A stretch of 64,000 nucleotides of DNA from an uncultured Sinobacteraceae bacterium (GCA_903822975.1 CAIJRD010000002.1:186001-250000), one strand, 5' to 3'. Shown: positions 37,591-47,901, counted from the first letter of the stretch. The notes: generated by a model not told the origin, from the letters alone. Translations and numbers: made by a program.

Positions 37591-38514
37591 ATGAGCACAC
37601 CCATTACTGCTGCGCAGGTCAAAGAACTGCGCGACCGCACCGGCGCGGGCATGATCGACTGCAAGAAGGCACTGGAAGCCACCGGCGGCGACCTCGATAG
37701 CGCGGCGGAAAAGCTGCGCATCGAAGGCATGGCCAAGGCCGACAAGAAGGGCGCCCGTACCGCCGCCGAGGGCATGATCGGCACCGCCGTCAGCGCCGAC
37801 GCAATCGCGCTGGTCGAAGTCAATTGCGAAACCGATTTCGTCACCAAAGGTGCCGATTTTCAGGACCTCGCCAACACCGCCGCCAAGCTCGCGCTCGCGC
37901 ATCGCCCGGCAACAGTTGAAGCCCTGCTGGCCCTGACGGTCGACGGCCAGACGCTGGAACAGAAGCGCAAGGCGCTGGTTGCCAAGATCGGCGAGAACAT
38001 GACCGTGCGCCGCTTCGAAGTCGTGGCCAAAGCCGGTGGCGCGATCGCCAGCTATATGCACGGCGCGCGCATCGGTGTGGTGGTCGCGCTGGCGACTGGC
38101 GACGAAGCATTGGCCAAGGACCTGGCGATGCACGTGGCCGCCAGCCAGCCGCGCTATCTCGACGCCGCCTCGGTGCCGGCAGATGTGATCGCCGCCGAGC
38201 AGAAGGTGATCGACGCGCAGGTGGCGCAGGAGCAGGAAGACGCCGCTGCTGCCGCCAAGGAAGCCGGTAAGGACTTCAAGCCGAAACCGGCTGACATCCT
38301 CGCCAAGATGACCGAAGGCAAGATCCGCAAGTTCGTCGGCGAGATCACGCTGCTGGGTCAGCCGTTCGTGAAAGACCCCGATCAGACGGTCGAAAAGCTG
38401 TTGAAATCGAAGAACGCCCAGGTCGCCTCGTTCGCGCGGCTGGCGGTCGGCGAGGGCATCGAGAAAAAGCAGACCGACTTCGCCGCCGAAGTCGCCGCGG
38501 CATCAAAAGTCTGA
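37591..38514 (+). CDS. tsf: translation elongation factor Ts
   Basis: This 307-residue protein is read from the ATG at 37591 with GAAAGAGA upstream; an in-frame start at 37537 is rejected. The N-terminal UBA-like domain has 'VKELRDRTGAGMIDCKKALEATGGDLDSAAEKLR'. 'VEVNCETDFVTKGADFQDL' is the core motif that contacts EF-Tu. Two further dimerisation domains follow. It exchanges GDP for GTP on EF-Tu. The length is slightly above E. coli EF-Ts (283). Confidence 0.98.
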   Translation: MSTPITAAQVKELRDRTGAGMIDCKKALEATGGDLDSAAEKLRIEGMAKADKKGARTAAEGMIGTAVSADAIALVEVNCETDFVTKGADFQDLANTAAKLALAHRPATVEALLALTVDGQTLEQKRKALVAKIGENMTVRRFEVVAKAGGAIASYMHGARIGVVVALATGDEALAKDLAMHVAASQPRYLDAASVPADVIAAEQKVIDAQVAQEQEDAAAAAKEAGKDFKPKPADILAKMTEGKIRKFVGEITLLGQPFVKDPDQTVEKLLKSKNAQVASFARLAVGEGIEKKQTDFAAEVAAASKV

Positions 38515-38694
38515 AATTTTCGAAAAAGCTCTAAAATGTGAGATCGGCCCCGGCGACGGGGCCCTCTCCAATAACGGGGCAATGCCTGCGCGTGGGAATT
38601 CCGACGTGAACGAACCGTTTGCCTGCCAGCGAACGACTACGGTCCGCGGAATTGACGGCCAGTGCGCCCCTTGCGCAAGGACTGCCGTCTCCTA

Positions 38695-39417
38695 ATGAGC
38701 AACCGTCTGCCGTACAAGCGCATCCTTCTGAAACTTTCCGGCGAAGCCCTGATGGGTAAGCTGGAGTTCGGCATTTCGCCGGACGTGATGTCGTTCCTGG
38801 CACACGAGATCAAGGCCATCATCGATCTCGGCGTGCAGGTGGCGCTGGTGGTCGGTGGCGGCAATATCTTTCGCGGCGAAGGTCTCGCGCGTGCCGGCAT
38901 GGACCGCGTCACCGGCGACCAGATGGGCATGCTCGCCACCTGCATCAACGCGCTGGCCTTGCAGGACGCCGTCGAACGCGTTGGCCTCGGCGCGCGCGTG
39001 CAGTCGGCCATCCGCATCAACGAAGTCTGCGAGGATTTCATCCGTCGCCGCGCCGTGCGGCATCTGGAAAAAGGCCGCGTGGTGATCTTCGCCGCCGGCA
39101 CCGGCAACCCGTTCTTCACAACCGACTCGGCTGCGGCCTTGCGCGCGATCGAGATCAATGCGGATCTGTTGCTGAAAGCGACCAAGGTCGACGGCATTTA
39201 CACCGCCGATCCGAAGAAAGACCCGGGCGCCAAGCGCTACGATGCCTTGACTTACGATCAGGCACTCGACCAGCGCCTCGGCGTGATGGATCAGACGGCG
39301 CTGGTGTTGTGCCGCGACAACAAGATCCGCCTGCGGGTTTACGACATGGACCGTCCGGGCGCTCTGCTCAGCATCGTCACCGGCGATACCAATATCGGCA
39401 CGCTGGTGCAGGTCTAG
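38695..39417 (+). CDS. pyrH: UMP kinase
   Basis: This 240-residue amino-acid-kinase-fold enzyme phosphorylates UMP to UDP. '[13 protein letters not shown]' is the N-terminal nucleotide-binding loop. '[13 protein letters not shown]' and '[20 protein letters not shown]' are UMP-binding signatures. '[17 protein letters not shown]' is a conserved ATP-side segment. The ATG at 38695 gives the expected start; a longer reading from 38662 is not supported. Confidence 0.98.
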   Translation: MSNRLPYKRILLKLSGEALMGKLEFGISPDVMSFLAHEIKAIIDLGVQVALVVGGGNIFRGEGLARAGMDRVTGDQMGMLATCINALALQDAVERVGLGARVQSAIRINEVCEDFIRRRAVRHLEKGRVVIFAAGTGNPFFTTDSAAALRAIEINADLLLKATKVDGIYTADPKKDPGAKRYDALTYDQALDQRLGVMDQTALVLCRDNKIRLRVYDMDRPGALLSIVTGDTNIGTLVQV

Positions 39418-39513
39418 TCAGGTCCGGTTCAGGCGACAAAACAAAGGATAGGCGCCCGAGGCCGCTGCACGCAGCGCGGCGGACGCGAAGGCGGCAATTA
39501 GGAGTGATGAACA

Positions 39514-40071
39514 ATGGTTGAAGACATCAAGAAAGACGCCACACAGCGCATGCAGAAATGTCTGGACGCGCTGAAGGCTTCGCTGGTCAAGTTGCGGACC
39601 GGTCGCGCCAACACCGCGATCCTCGAACACATCCGCGTCGACTACTACGGCAACGAAACGCCGCTGTCGCAGGTTGCCAGCGTGGTGGTCGAAGATGCCC
39701 GCACGATCTCGATCTCGCCGTACGAGAAGACCATGGTCGGCGTGATCGAAAAGGCCATCTTCGCTTCGGATCTCGGCCTGACGCCGAATACCGCCGGCAC
39801 CACGATCCGCATCAACTTGCCGCCGCTGACCGAGGAGCGTCGCCGCGATCTGATCAAGGTCGTCAAGTCGGAGACCGAGGGCACGCGTGTCGCGATCCGC
39901 AATGTACGCCGCGACGCCAACCAGGATGTGAAGGAACTGGCGAAGGAAAAGATCATCACCAGTGATGACGAAAAGAAGGCCGAGACCGAAATCCAGAAGA
40001 TGACGGACCAGTACATCGCGAAGGCCGAAGAAGTCATGACGGCCAAAGAAAAAGAACTGCTGGCAGTCTGA
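39514..40071 (+). CDS. frr: ribosome recycling factor
   Basis: This 185-residue protein has the family-typical length. 'RMQKCLDALKASLVKLRTGRANTAILEHI' starts the long three-helix bundle. 'YYGNETPLSQVASVVVEDARTI' and 'LPPLTEERRRDLIKVVKSETEGTRVAIRNVRRDANQ' are signatures. With EF-G it splits post-termination ribosomes. AGGAGTGATG precedes the start. Confidence 0.98.
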   Translation: MVEDIKKDATQRMQKCLDALKASLVKLRTGRANTAILEHIRVDYYGNETPLSQVASVVVEDARTISISPYEKTMVGVIEKAIFASDLGLTPNTAGTTIRINLPPLTEERRRDLIKVVKSETEGTRVAIRNVRRDANQDVKELAKEKIITSDDEKKAETEIQKMTDQYIAKAEEVMTAKEKELLAV

Positions 40072-40090
40072 AGGCGCAGAGGCGACTGCG

Positions 40091-40810
40091 ATGACCCGTT
40101 CTCCACCTGCGATCGAGCCCTCGAAGGTACCGCGACACGTCGCGGTGATCATGGATGGCAATGGCCGCTGGGCCAAGCAGCGCACGCGCCCCCGTGCGTT
40201 CGGACATCGCGCCGGCGTCGGCGCCGCGCGACGCATCGTGCGCGCCTGTCATCTGCACGGCGTCGAGGTGTTGACCTTGTTCGCGTTCAGCCAGGAAAAC
40301 TGGCAGCGTCCGCCGACCGAAGTCAGCCTGCTGATGCAGTTGTTCGTGCGTACCCTGAGCCGCGAAGTCAACAGCCTGCACAAAAACGGCGTACGCATTC
40401 GCTTCATCGGCGATCACGGCGATTTTCCGGAATCCCTGACGCGCCTGATGGCGGATGCCGAAGCGCTCACGGCAGGCAATACCGGCCTGACCTTGGTCGT
40501 AGCAGCCGGCTATGGCGGCCAGTGGGACATCGCCAATGCGGCGCGTAGCCTGTGTGCCGAAGGCCAGGCGATTACGCCGGAAAGCCTTGAATCCCGGCTG
40601 GTGCTGCCGCAGTTACCGCATCCGGATTTGTTGATCCGCACCGGCGGCGAAAAGCGGCTCAGCAATTTTTTGTTGTGGCAGCTGGCGTACACCGAGTTGT
40701 TGTTTGTCGACACGCTGTGGCCGGATTTCGACGACGCCGAATTTGAACGCGCGCTAGAGTGGTACGGCAGCCGACAACGCCGCTTCGGCCGCGTGCCGGA
40801 AGGCGTATGA
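40091..40810 (+). CDS. uppS: undecaprenyl diphosphate synthase (cis-prenyltransferase)
   Basis: This 239-residue enzyme makes the C55 lipid carrier precursor for peptidoglycan and polysaccharide. 'HVAVIMDGNGRWAKQR' contains the catalytic Asp and substrate-binding Gly-Asn-Gly-Arg. 'LTLFAFSQENWQRP' and 'PDLLIRTGGEKRLSNFLLWQLAYTELLFVDTLWPDF' are conserved. The final motif normally reads GGE-x-R-x-SNFLLWQ, as here. It lies 19 bases after frr. Confidence 0.98.
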   Translation: MTRSPPAIEPSKVPRHVAVIMDGNGRWAKQRTRPRAFGHRAGVGAARRIVRACHLHGVEVLTLFAFSQENWQRPPTEVSLLMQLFVRTLSREVNSLHKNGVRIRFIGDHGDFPESLTRLMADAEALTAGNTGLTLVVAAGYGGQWDIANAARSLCAEGQAITPESLESRLVLPQLPHPDLLIRTGGEKRLSNFLLWQLAYTELLFVDTLWPDFDDAEFERALEWYGSRQRRFGRVPEGV

Positions 40811-40990
40811 GTGACCAGGTTCGGCACGATCCATTAGTGACGCGCTACGTCTTGGGTAGCGCGTCTGCTTCGGGTCTTGCAGGCAGGTCGACGTCGATGG
40901 CGCACCCGTGCGAGGGACCGCAAATCTTGATCGGCTGGAAGGCAGGCGACTTTACGTGCTGCTCCGCAAAATTCTGCAAGGACTGCTGAA

Positions 40991-41806
40991 ATGCTGCTGC
41001 AACGCGTCATCACTGCCCTGGTCCTGCTGCCGCTGGTGTTGGCGCTGGCCTGGTTCGCGCCGGCAGGCTGGCTGTATCTGGCATTTGCAGTGATCGGCTT
41101 GCTCGGCGCGCACGAATGGTCCGCCTTGCTGGGACTGACCACTGCGCCCGCGCGTCTCGCCTATACGGCGGGATGCGCGTTGTTGATTGCCCTGGCCTGG
41201 GTGCTGCAGGCCTACTGGCAATGGCTGGCAGCGGCCGAAGTACTGTGGTGGTTGTTCGCGCTGTACCTGATGTTCGGCTTCCCCGAAAACCTGCAGCGCC
41301 ATCGACCCGGTACGTTCGCGCTGGGTCTGCTCGGCCCCTTGCTGTGGACGCCGGCGATTCTGGCGCTGGTCAAGTTGCGCGAAATGCCGAACGGGGCCGA
41401 GCGGTTGATCTTCCTGCTGGTGCTGGTGTGGGCGGCGGATGTTGGCGCCTATCTGGCCGGGCGCAATTTCGGCCGCGTAAAGTTGGCGCCGAAAGTATCG
41501 CCCGGCAAGACCCGCGAGGGCGCACTCGGTGGCCTGCTGGTCTGTTTCCTGTGGGCAGTTGCGGCCGGCGCCTATGTCTTCATGCCGAATGACCTGGCGA
41601 CACTCGCGCGGATCGTCGGATTGAGCCTGGCGGTGGCGCTGCTGTCGATCGTCGGCGACCTCGGCATCAGCATGTTCAAGCGTTTGTCCGGCATCAAGGA
41701 CAGCGGCAAGTTGCTGCCGGGCCATGGCGGCGTGCTGGATCGGGTCGACAGCCTGTTGGCGGCCGCGCCGGCGATGGCATTGGGCCTGTACGGACTGCAG
41801 CTTTAA
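40991..41806 (+). CDS. cdsA: phosphatidate cytidylyltransferase
   Basis: This 271-residue integral membrane enzyme makes CDP-diacylglycerol. It has about eight hydrophobic segments. The family signature near the C-terminus, 'SGIKDSGKLLPGHGGVLDRVDSL', includes the metal-binding Asp residues. AAGGA lies 9 bases before the ATG. Between uppS and cdsA a 180-base gap holds a 60-codon reading that overlaps the uppS stop but has no recognisable content. dxr does not follow. Confidence 0.96.
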   Translation: MLLQRVITALVLLPLVLALAWFAPAGWLYLAFAVIGLLGAHEWSALLGLTTAPARLAYTAGCALLIALAWVLQAYWQWLAAAEVLWWLFALYLMFGFPENLQRHRPGTFALGLLGPLLWTPAILALVKLREMPNGAERLIFLLVLVWAADVGAYLAGRNFGRVKLAPKVSPGKTREGALGGLLVCFLWAVAAGAYVFMPNDLATLARIVGLSLAVALLSIVGDLGISMFKRLSGIKDSGKLLPGHGGVLDRVDSLLAAAPAMALGLYGLQL

Positions 41807-41931
41807 GTGTCTTTACACGCCGACCGCGGCAGGGTGCAGGACTTGTGCGCGCTAAGCGCTCATAATTCGAATCTGCGCCGCAACTTGCGTGCGTATGTTT
41901 CAAGCTCAGCGCAGTTGCAGGAGCGGTCCTA

Positions 41932-43308
41932 ATGTTTGAAATGCTGAATACCGGCGTACACAACACGATCTGGTTCATCGTCGCGATCGGCGTGCTGGTC
42001 GCGTTCCACGAGTTCGGCCATTTCTGGGTTGCGCGTCGACTCGGCGTGAAAGTGCTGCGCTTCTCGGTGGGTTTCGGCAAGCCGCTGTGGAAGCGCACCG
42101 CCCGTGACGGCGTCGAATATGTTTTGGCGATGATCCCCCTGGGTGGCTACGTGAAACTGCTCGACGAGCGCGAAGGACCGGTCGATCCGGCGGAACTGTC
42201 GCGCGCGTTCAATCGCCAGCCGGTGTGGTCGCGCATCGCGATCTTCGCCGCCGGTCCGGCATTCAACTTCGTGCTGGCGGTGGTGTTCTATTGGGCCGTG
42301 TTCGTCGTCGGTATTCCGGACTTCAAACCACTGATCGCCAAGCCCGCCGAAGGCTCCGCTGCCGCGGCTGCGGGTCTGCACGAAGGCGACCGCGTCGTGC
42401 GCCTGAATGGCGTAACGATCCAGACCTGGAGCGTGCTTCGGACCGACCTGATCGAAGCGGTGTTGACGCATAAACCGGCGAGCATCGCGGTGGTCGATAG
42501 CGCGGGCGCCGAACGCGAAGTGCAACTCGATTTCAGCAAGGTCCGTGTCGATCCTCAATTCCTGTTCGACGATCTCGGGCTCGATCGCTACCTGCCGCCG
42601 CTGCCGCCGAAGTTTGGCGAGCTGCTGGCGGGCAGTGCGGCGGAAGTCGGTGGACTCAAGGCTGGCGATGTCGTGCTGGCGATCGACGGTAACAAGATCA
42701 CGACGTTCCAGGAACTGCAGAAGATCGTCGCTGCGCATCCGGGCGAGACCTTGCACTTCGAAGTGCAGCGCGGCGCCGAGACGCTGACGCGCGCGGTGCT
42801 GGTCGGCACGCTCAGCAGCGGTGGCGTGACCCGCGGATATCTGGGGGCGGCGTCGGCTCGCATGGCCAATGCGGACAAGATGTGGCAGGATTTGGGCGCC
42901 GAGTTGCGCTTGGGTCCGGTTGCGGCGGTGCCGGCGGCGCTGCAGCAAACCTGGGAAATGACGCGGATGGTCGCGCAGCTGTTCTACCGGATGCTGGTCG
43001 GCGATATTTCGGTGAAGAACCTGAGTGGGCCGATCAGTACGGCGCAGGCGGCGGGCAGTGCCGCAAAAGCCGGTCTCTCGACCTTTCTCGGGTTCGTTGC
43101 ATTCGTCAGCCTCAATCTTGGCATCGTCAACCTGATTCCGATCCCGGTACTGGACGGCGGTCAGATCGTTGGGCTGCTGGTTGAGGCGGTAAAGGGCAAG
43201 CCGTTGTCGGAGCGGGCGCAGGTGCTGGTACAGCAGCTAGGGCTGGCGCTTTTGGTTTTGATTATGGGATTCGCAATTTTTAATGATATCGCGCGCCAAT
43301 TCGGCTGA
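41932..43308 (+). CDS. rseP: site-2 intramembrane zinc protease of the sigma-E pathway
   Basis: This 458-residue membrane protease carries the zinc motif 'HEFGH' near residue 25 and 'NLIPIPVLDGGQI' near the C-terminus, where Asp is the third ligand. Two PDZ domains lie between (about residues 130-200 and 205-290; 'GLHEGDRVVRLNG', 'GLKAGDVVLAIDG'). It completes cleavage of the anti-sigma factor RseA after outer-membrane stress. GGAG precedes the ATG. It directly precedes bamA, whose product it helps to monitor. Confidence 0.96.
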   Translation: MFEMLNTGVHNTIWFIVAIGVLVAFHEFGHFWVARRLGVKVLRFSVGFGKPLWKRTARDGVEYVLAMIPLGGYVKLLDEREGPVDPAELSRAFNRQPVWSRIAIFAAGPAFNFVLAVVFYWAVFVVGIPDFKPLIAKPAEGSAAAAAGLHEGDRVVRLNGVTIQTWSVLRTDLIEAVLTHKPASIAVVDSAGAEREVQLDFSKVRVDPQFLFDDLGLDRYLPPLPPKFGELLAGSAAEVGGLKAGDVVLAIDGNKITTFQELQKIVAAHPGETLHFEVQRGAETLTRAVLVGTLSSGGVTRGYLGAASARMANADKMWQDLGAELRLGPVAAVPAALQQTWEMTRMVAQLFYRMLVGDISVKNLSGPISTAQAAGSAAKAGLSTFLGFVAFVSLNLGIVNLIPIPVLDGGQIVGLLVEAVKGKPLSERAQVLVQQLGLALLVLIMGFAIFNDIARQFG

Positions 43309-43360
43309 TCTGCACGAGCAGCTTCCGCACCCGTTTCCCGCAACTCCGAGCCGACCCTGA

Positions 43361-45673
43361 ATGGGCCCGAACTTCCGACGCAACCGCATTCGCCGTGTTG
43401 CCGCAGCACTCGCCGCAGGTCTGGCCTTTCAGGGCTCCGCCTGGGCGTTCGATGCGTTCACGATCCGCGAGATTCGCGCCGATGGCCTCAAGCGCATCGA
43501 AATCGGCACGGTACTCACCTACCTGCCGCTGTCGGTCGGCGACCAGCTGAATTCGAACACGTCGAGCCAGGCGATTCGCTCGCTGTACCAATCCGGCCTG
43601 TTCCAGGACGTTCAACTGCTGCGTGACGGCGACGCGCTGGTCATCAAGGTCAAGGAGCGTCCGTCGATCGCGACCTTCAAGATCGAAGGTAACGACAAGA
43701 TCGGCGGCGACGAACTGAAGAAGTCGCTGAAGGATCTCGGCCTGGTGGAAGGCGAGCTGTTCAAGCGCGACCTTCTCGATGGCGTCGAACAGGAGTTGCA
43801 GCGCCAGTACCTCGCCAACGGTTTTTATGACGTCAACGTCGATACGACGGTGACGGATCTGCCGAACAATCGCGTCGACATCCACATCAAGGTCACCGAA
43901 GGCCCGGTGTCACGCATCAAGCAGATCAACATCATCGGCAACAAGATCTACCCGACTGCGGAGCTCTTGAAGCAGCTGAAACTGCAGACGGCCAGCTGGA
44001 TCCCGTTCATCAAGAACGACAAGTATTCCAAGCAGCAGCTGGGCGGCGATCTCGAAACGCTGAGTTCGTATTACCAGGATCGCGGCTATCTGCAATTCAA
44101 CATCGCCTCGGTACAGGTGGCCTTGTCGCCCGACAAGAAAGACATCTACATCACGGTGAATGTCGAGGAAGGCGACAAGTACACGATCAGCTCGCATCGC
44201 TTCTCGGGCGAAACGGTGCTGAACGAAGCCTTCCTCGAGCGCCTGATTTCAACCAAGGACGGCGACCAGTTTTCGCGCAAGGAAGCCACCGAGAGCGCCA
44301 ACCGCATCGAGGGTGCGCTGTCGGACATCGGCTACGCCTTCGCCAAGGTCACGCCGTTGCCGGAAGTCGACGAGAAAGCACGCAAGGTCGGCCTGAATTA
44401 CTACATGGAGCCGGGCAAGCGCGCCTACATCCGACGCATCAACTTCACCGGCAACGCCGGAACCAACGACGAAACGCTGCGTCGTGAAATGCGCCAGCTG
44501 GAAGCCGCGCCGTTCTCCAAGAGCGCGGTCGAACGTTCGCGTGCGCGCCTGGCGCGTCTGCCTTACATCGAGTCGGCGGAAGTCGAGACCAAGCCGGTTC
44601 CCGGCACCGACGACCTCGTCGATATCGAATTCAAGGTCAAGGAACGTGCGCCGGGTTCGGTGCAGTTCGGCGTCGGCTATTCCGGCGCGCAAGGCTTCCT
44701 GATCAACGCCAGCGTGGTCAACAGCAACTTCCTCGGTACCGGCGATCGCGTCGCGATCACGGCCGAGAACAGTGTGTTGACACGCGTCTTGAACGTCAGC
44801 TGGACCGATCCTTACTTCACCGAAGACGGCATCAGCCAGACCATCTCGACGTTCTATCGCCGTTCGAAAGGCCTGATCCGCTACAGCTCGGGATTCGACT
44901 ACGACGTCATCGGCGCGGATCTGACTTACGGTATTCCGCTGTCCGAGTTCACCTCGCTGCGCCTCGGCGCGGGCATCTCGCAAACGGCCGTGCAAACCTT
45001 CCCGGGCGCGAGCTCGGATCAGGTGCTGGATTTCATCATCAACAACGGTACGGTGTTCAACAACTACCAGTTGAAGACCGGCATCGGCCGCGACACCCGC
45101 AACAAGACGTTCTTCGCCAATCGCGGATCGCTGAGCCGCCTGACGCTGGACGTGTCGATTCCGGGCAGCGACCTCGAGTACTACAACCTCGGCTTCGAGC
45201 AGCAGCAGTACCTCACGCTGCCGTACAAGTTCTTCGTCCAGGCCAATGGCTCGGTCGGCCTGCTCGGCACCTACGGCAAGACCAGTTTCGTGCCGCCGTA
45301 CGAAAACTACTTTGCCGGTGGCCCGACCACGGTGCGTGGCTATCGCGATGGCGAACTCGGTCCGCGCGATACGCCGAACAACAATCCGTTCGGTGGTCGT
45401 CTGCGCACCACGGCACAGACCGAACTGGTGTTCCCGATTCCGCTGGTCAGCGACAACAAGGTCACCCGCCTCGGCGTGTTCTACGATGTCGGCAACGTGT
45501 TCGCCAAGCCGAGCGATTTCGCCTTCAGTGAACTGCGCATGGCCTATGGTCTCGGCTTCAGCTTCTTCACGCCGATTCTCGGTCTGCTCGATTTGAGTTA
45601 CGCTTTCCCGCTCAATCCAAAGCCCGGCGACCAGACCGCGCACTTCCAGATTTCGTTCGGGCAGGGCTTCTGA
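43361..45673 (+). CDS. bamA: outer membrane protein assembly factor BamA
   Basis: This 770-residue Omp85 protein has a signal peptide ending 'GSAWA', then five POTRA domains (about residues 25-425) and a 16-strand barrel. 'VRGYRDGELGPRD' is the conserved loop-6 (VRGF/Y) motif. The C-terminal strand ends '...ISFGQGF' with terminal Phe. 'YYQDRGYLQFN' and 'EGDKYTIS' are POTRA signatures. It inserts barrels such as the window's porin. It is flanked by rseP and skp as in related genomes. Confidence 0.98.
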   Translation: MGPNFRRNRIRRVAAALAAGLAFQGSAWAFDAFTIREIRADGLKRIEIGTVLTYLPLSVGDQLNSNTSSQAIRSLYQSGLFQDVQLLRDGDALVIKVKERPSIATFKIEGNDKIGGDELKKSLKDLGLVEGELFKRDLLDGVEQELQRQYLANGFYDVNVDTTVTDLPNNRVDIHIKVTEGPVSRIKQINIIGNKIYPTAELLKQLKLQTASWIPFIKNDKYSKQQLGGDLETLSSYYQDRGYLQFNIASVQVALSPDKKDIYITVNVEEGDKYTISSHRFSGETVLNEAFLERLISTKDGDQFSRKEATESANRIEGALSDIGYAFAKVTPLPEVDEKARKVGLNYYMEPGKRAYIRRINFTGNAGTNDETLRREMRQLEAAPFSKSAVERSRARLARLPYIESAEVETKPVPGTDDLVDIEFKVKERAPGSVQFGVGYSGAQGFLINASVVNSNFLGTGDRVAITAENSVLTRVLNVSWTDPYFTEDGISQTISTFYRRSKGLIRYSSGFDYDVIGADLTYGIPLSEFTSLRLGAGISQTAVQTFPGASSDQVLDFIINNGTVFNNYQLKTGIGRDTRNKTFFANRGSLSRLTLDVSIPGSDLEYYNLGFEQQQYLTLPYKFFVQANGSVGLLGTYGKTSFVPPYENYFAGGPTTVRGYRDGELGPRDTPNNNPFGGRLRTTAQTELVFPIPLVSDNKVTRLGVFYDVGNVFAKPSDFAFSELRMAYGLGFSFFTPILGLLDLSYAFPLNPKPGDQTAHFQISFGQGF

Positions 45674-45735
45674 TCCTGACCTGGCTTCGCTGGAAATCCA
45701 ACCGCTCGTTTCACCGATCAACCAAGAGAGAGACT

Positions 45736-46251
45736 ATGAAGATTCAGCATCTGTTCGCGACTGTTGCCGTCGCCCTGGCATTCGTTGCCGCACCGGCGTT
45801 CGCCGACACCAAGATCGCCGCGATCAACTTCGAAGACGTCGTGCAGAAGTCGCCGCAGTACAAGGCCGCCGATGCCAAGGTCACCGCCGAATTCGGCAAG
45901 CGCCGCACGGATATCGAGACGCAGGGCAAGCAGCTCAACGACGACGCGCAGAAGTATTCGAAGGACCGCGACGTGCTCAGCGCCGATGCGCGCAGCAAGA
46001 CGGAAAAAGACCTGCAGCAGCGCCAGATCGACCTGCAGTACGCGCAGAAGAAGTTCCAGGATGATTTCGTCGCGCGCAACCGCGAGCTGACGCAGCAGAT
46101 CGTCACCCAGATCCGCACGGTCATCACCCAGGTCGCCAAGGAAAAGGGCTACGACCTGATCGTCACCGATCCGGTGTATGCCTCGCCGACGATCGACATC
46201 TCCGACGACGTGCTGAAGCGTCTGGCCGCGCTGCCGGACGCCAGCAAGTAA
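45736..46251 (+). CDS. skp: periplasmic chaperone Skp/OmpH
   Basis: This 171-residue protein has a signal peptide ending Ala-Phe-Ala near residue 23. 'KIAAINFEDVVQKSPQYKAA' resembles the OmpH/Skp start, followed by a long charged coiled coil (about 50-125) and a short beta end ('YDLIVTDPVYAS'). It holds unfolded outer-membrane proteins for BamA. It lies 62 bases after bamA with AAGAGAGAG before the ATG. Confidence 0.95.
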   Translation: MKIQHLFATVAVALAFVAAPAFADTKIAAINFEDVVQKSPQYKAADAKVTAEFGKRRTDIETQGKQLNDDAQKYSKDRDVLSADARSKTEKDLQQRQIDLQYAQKKFQDDFVARNRELTQQIVTQIRTVITQVAKEKGYDLIVTDPVYASPTIDISDDVLKRLAALPDASK

Positions 46252-46343
46252 GACGTGCCGTGCTGCGGCGCCGGTTCGGCTTCTTGCCGCGCCGGCGTCA
46301 CTGCGGCACTGCCGTTTGATCGCGCGACCTGGAGCGCTCCCGC

Positions 46344-47408
46344 GTGACCGTCCTGCGACTCGCCGAGTTGGCGCAGCGCTTTGACCTGCAACTGGTCGGC
46401 GATCCTGAAGTGCAGATCAGCGGCGTCTGCGCGCTACTGCCCGGTAAGCCGGGCCTCCTGAGCTTTTGTGCGGATCCGCGCCTGCGCGCGGGACTTGCGC
46501 AGACGCAATCGGCTGCCGTCGTGCTCGGCGCGCGCGACGCCAAGAATTTCGCCGGCAATGCACTCATCGCCGCCGACGCTGCGGTGGCGTTCGCGCGTAT
46601 TGCTGCGCTGTTCGATGATCGCGCCGGCTTCAGCCCAGGGCGACATGCGGCGGCGAGTGTGGCGAGCGATGCGCAGATCGGCGCCGACTGCTGGATCGGT
46701 AGCGGTGCGGTGATCGAAAGTGGTGCCACGATCGGCGCCGGAACCTTTATCGGGCCCAACTGTGTGATCGGGCGCGACGCGTCGATCGGCGCGGGTAGCC
46801 GCCTCGAGGCCAACGTGTTTGTCTCCGCGCGTTGCCGCCTGGGTGCGCGCGCGCAGGTGCAGCCAGGCGCGGTGATCGGCAGTCGCGGCTTCGGCCTGGC
46901 GCGCACACGCGAGGGCTGGATCGAAGTGCCGCAGTTGGGCGCGGTAATCATCGGCGACGATGTCGAAATCGGCGCCAACACCACGATCGATCGGGGTGCG
47001 CTGGACGACACCGTGATCGAGGATGGTGTCAAGCTCGACAACCAGATTCAGATTGCACACAACTGCCGTATCGGCGCGCACACCGCGATTGCTGCGTGTG
47101 TTGGCATTGCCGGTAGTACGCAGATAGGCCGACGCTGTCTGATCGGTGGCGCCGCCGGCATCGGTGGGCATCTGAAGATCGGCGACGACATTGTCATTCT
47201 CGGCCGCGCGATGGTGACCAAGTCGCTGACGGCTCCGGGCGCCTATGGGTCAGGTTTGCCCGTGATGCCGGCGCGCGAATGGCGCAAACTGGTCGGGCGC
47301 GTGCGTCGGCTGCCACGAACCGAAGCACGCGTGCAGGCAATTGAACAACAACTCAAAATAATGCCGTCCGATGGAGAGACCGAGATTGAGCAACCAGATG
47401 ACTTCTGA
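46344..47408 (+). CDS. lpxD: UDP-3-O-(3-hydroxyacyl)glucosamine N-acyltransferase
   Basis: This 354-residue enzyme starts at GTG 46344 with GGAG nine bases upstream. It catalyses the third step of lipid A synthesis. The N-terminal uridine-binding domain (1 to about 100) is followed by hexapeptide-repeat beta-helix (about 100-310). '[29 protein letters not shown]' contains the catalytic His. The C-terminal 35 residues form a helix that extends past the stop-overlap with fabZ. Confidence 0.97.
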   Translation: MTVLRLAELAQRFDLQLVGDPEVQISGVCALLPGKPGLLSFCADPRLRAGLAQTQSAAVVLGARDAKNFAGNALIAADAAVAFARIAALFDDRAGFSPGRHAAASVASDAQIGADCWIGSGAVIESGATIGAGTFIGPNCVIGRDASIGAGSRLEANVFVSARCRLGARAQVQPGAVIGSRGFGLARTREGWIEVPQLGAVIIGDDVEIGANTTIDRGALDDTVIEDGVKLDNQIQIAHNCRIGAHTAIAACVGIAGSTQIGRRCLIGGAAGIGGHLKIGDDIVILGRAMVTKSLTAPGAYGSGLPVMPAREWRKLVGRVRRLPRTEARVQAIEQQLKIMPSDGETEIEQPDDF

Positions 47409-47901
47409 AACGCTGTACGACATCCGCGACATCATGGGCATGCTGGCGCATCGCGCGCCGTTCCTGTTGGTCGACAAGGTGATCGGTTACCAGAAGGGCG
47501 TAGCGCTGACGGCGATCAAGAACGTCACCTACAACGAGCCGTTTTTCACCGGCCACTTCCCGCAAGTGCCGACCATGCCCGGCGTGTTGATTCTCGAAGC
47601 GATGGCGCAAGCCTGCGGATTGCTGACCTCGCTGGATACCGGCATCCGCGCCGACTCCGGCGTGATTTTCTATTTTGCCGGCATCGACGACGCCCGCTTC
47701 AAGCGCATCGTCGTGCCCGGCGACACGCTGCAGCTCGATGTCGCGATCGACAAGATCAAACGCAATCTGTGGAAGTTCAAAGCGCGCGCCAGTGTCGCCG
47801 GCGAGCTTGCTTGTGAAGCCGGACTGATCTGTGTGTTCAAGTATCCCGACAAAACCTCGGGTGCACCGGACACCGCTGCCAGCGCACCGGCCGAAGCATG
47901 A
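47398..47901 (+). CDS. fabZ: (3R)-hydroxyacyl-ACP dehydratase FabZ
   Basis: This 167-residue hot-dog enzyme is read from the ATG at 47398, overlapping the lpxD stop; a start at 47371 would add 9 residues. It dehydrates 3-hydroxyacyl-ACP in fatty acid elongation. '[29 protein letters not shown]' holds the catalytic His and Glu. The usual 'PHRYPFLLVDRV' reads '[12 protein letters not shown]', a mild variant. It overlaps lpxA by 4 bases, giving lpxD-fabZ-lpxA coupling that balances lipid A and phospholipid synthesis. Confidence 0.97.
   Translation: MTSETLYDIRDIMGMLAHRAPFLLVDKVIGYQKGVALTAIKNVTYNEPFFTGHFPQVPTMPGVLILEAMAQACGLLTSLDTGIRADSGVIFYFAGIDDARFKRIVVPGDTLQLDVAIDKIKRNLWKFKARASVAGELACEAGLICVFKYPDKTSGAPDTAASAPAEA

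Noticed and set aside
36412-38133. 573-codon minus-strand ORF
   Set aside because: It is antisense to rpsB and tsf, both certain, and has low-complexity composition.
40807-40989. 60-codon plus-strand ORF overlapping the uppS stop
   Set aside because: The ATGA overlap is suggestive, but the sequence has no recognisable content and no family; it may be a chance opening in the 180-base gap before cdsA.
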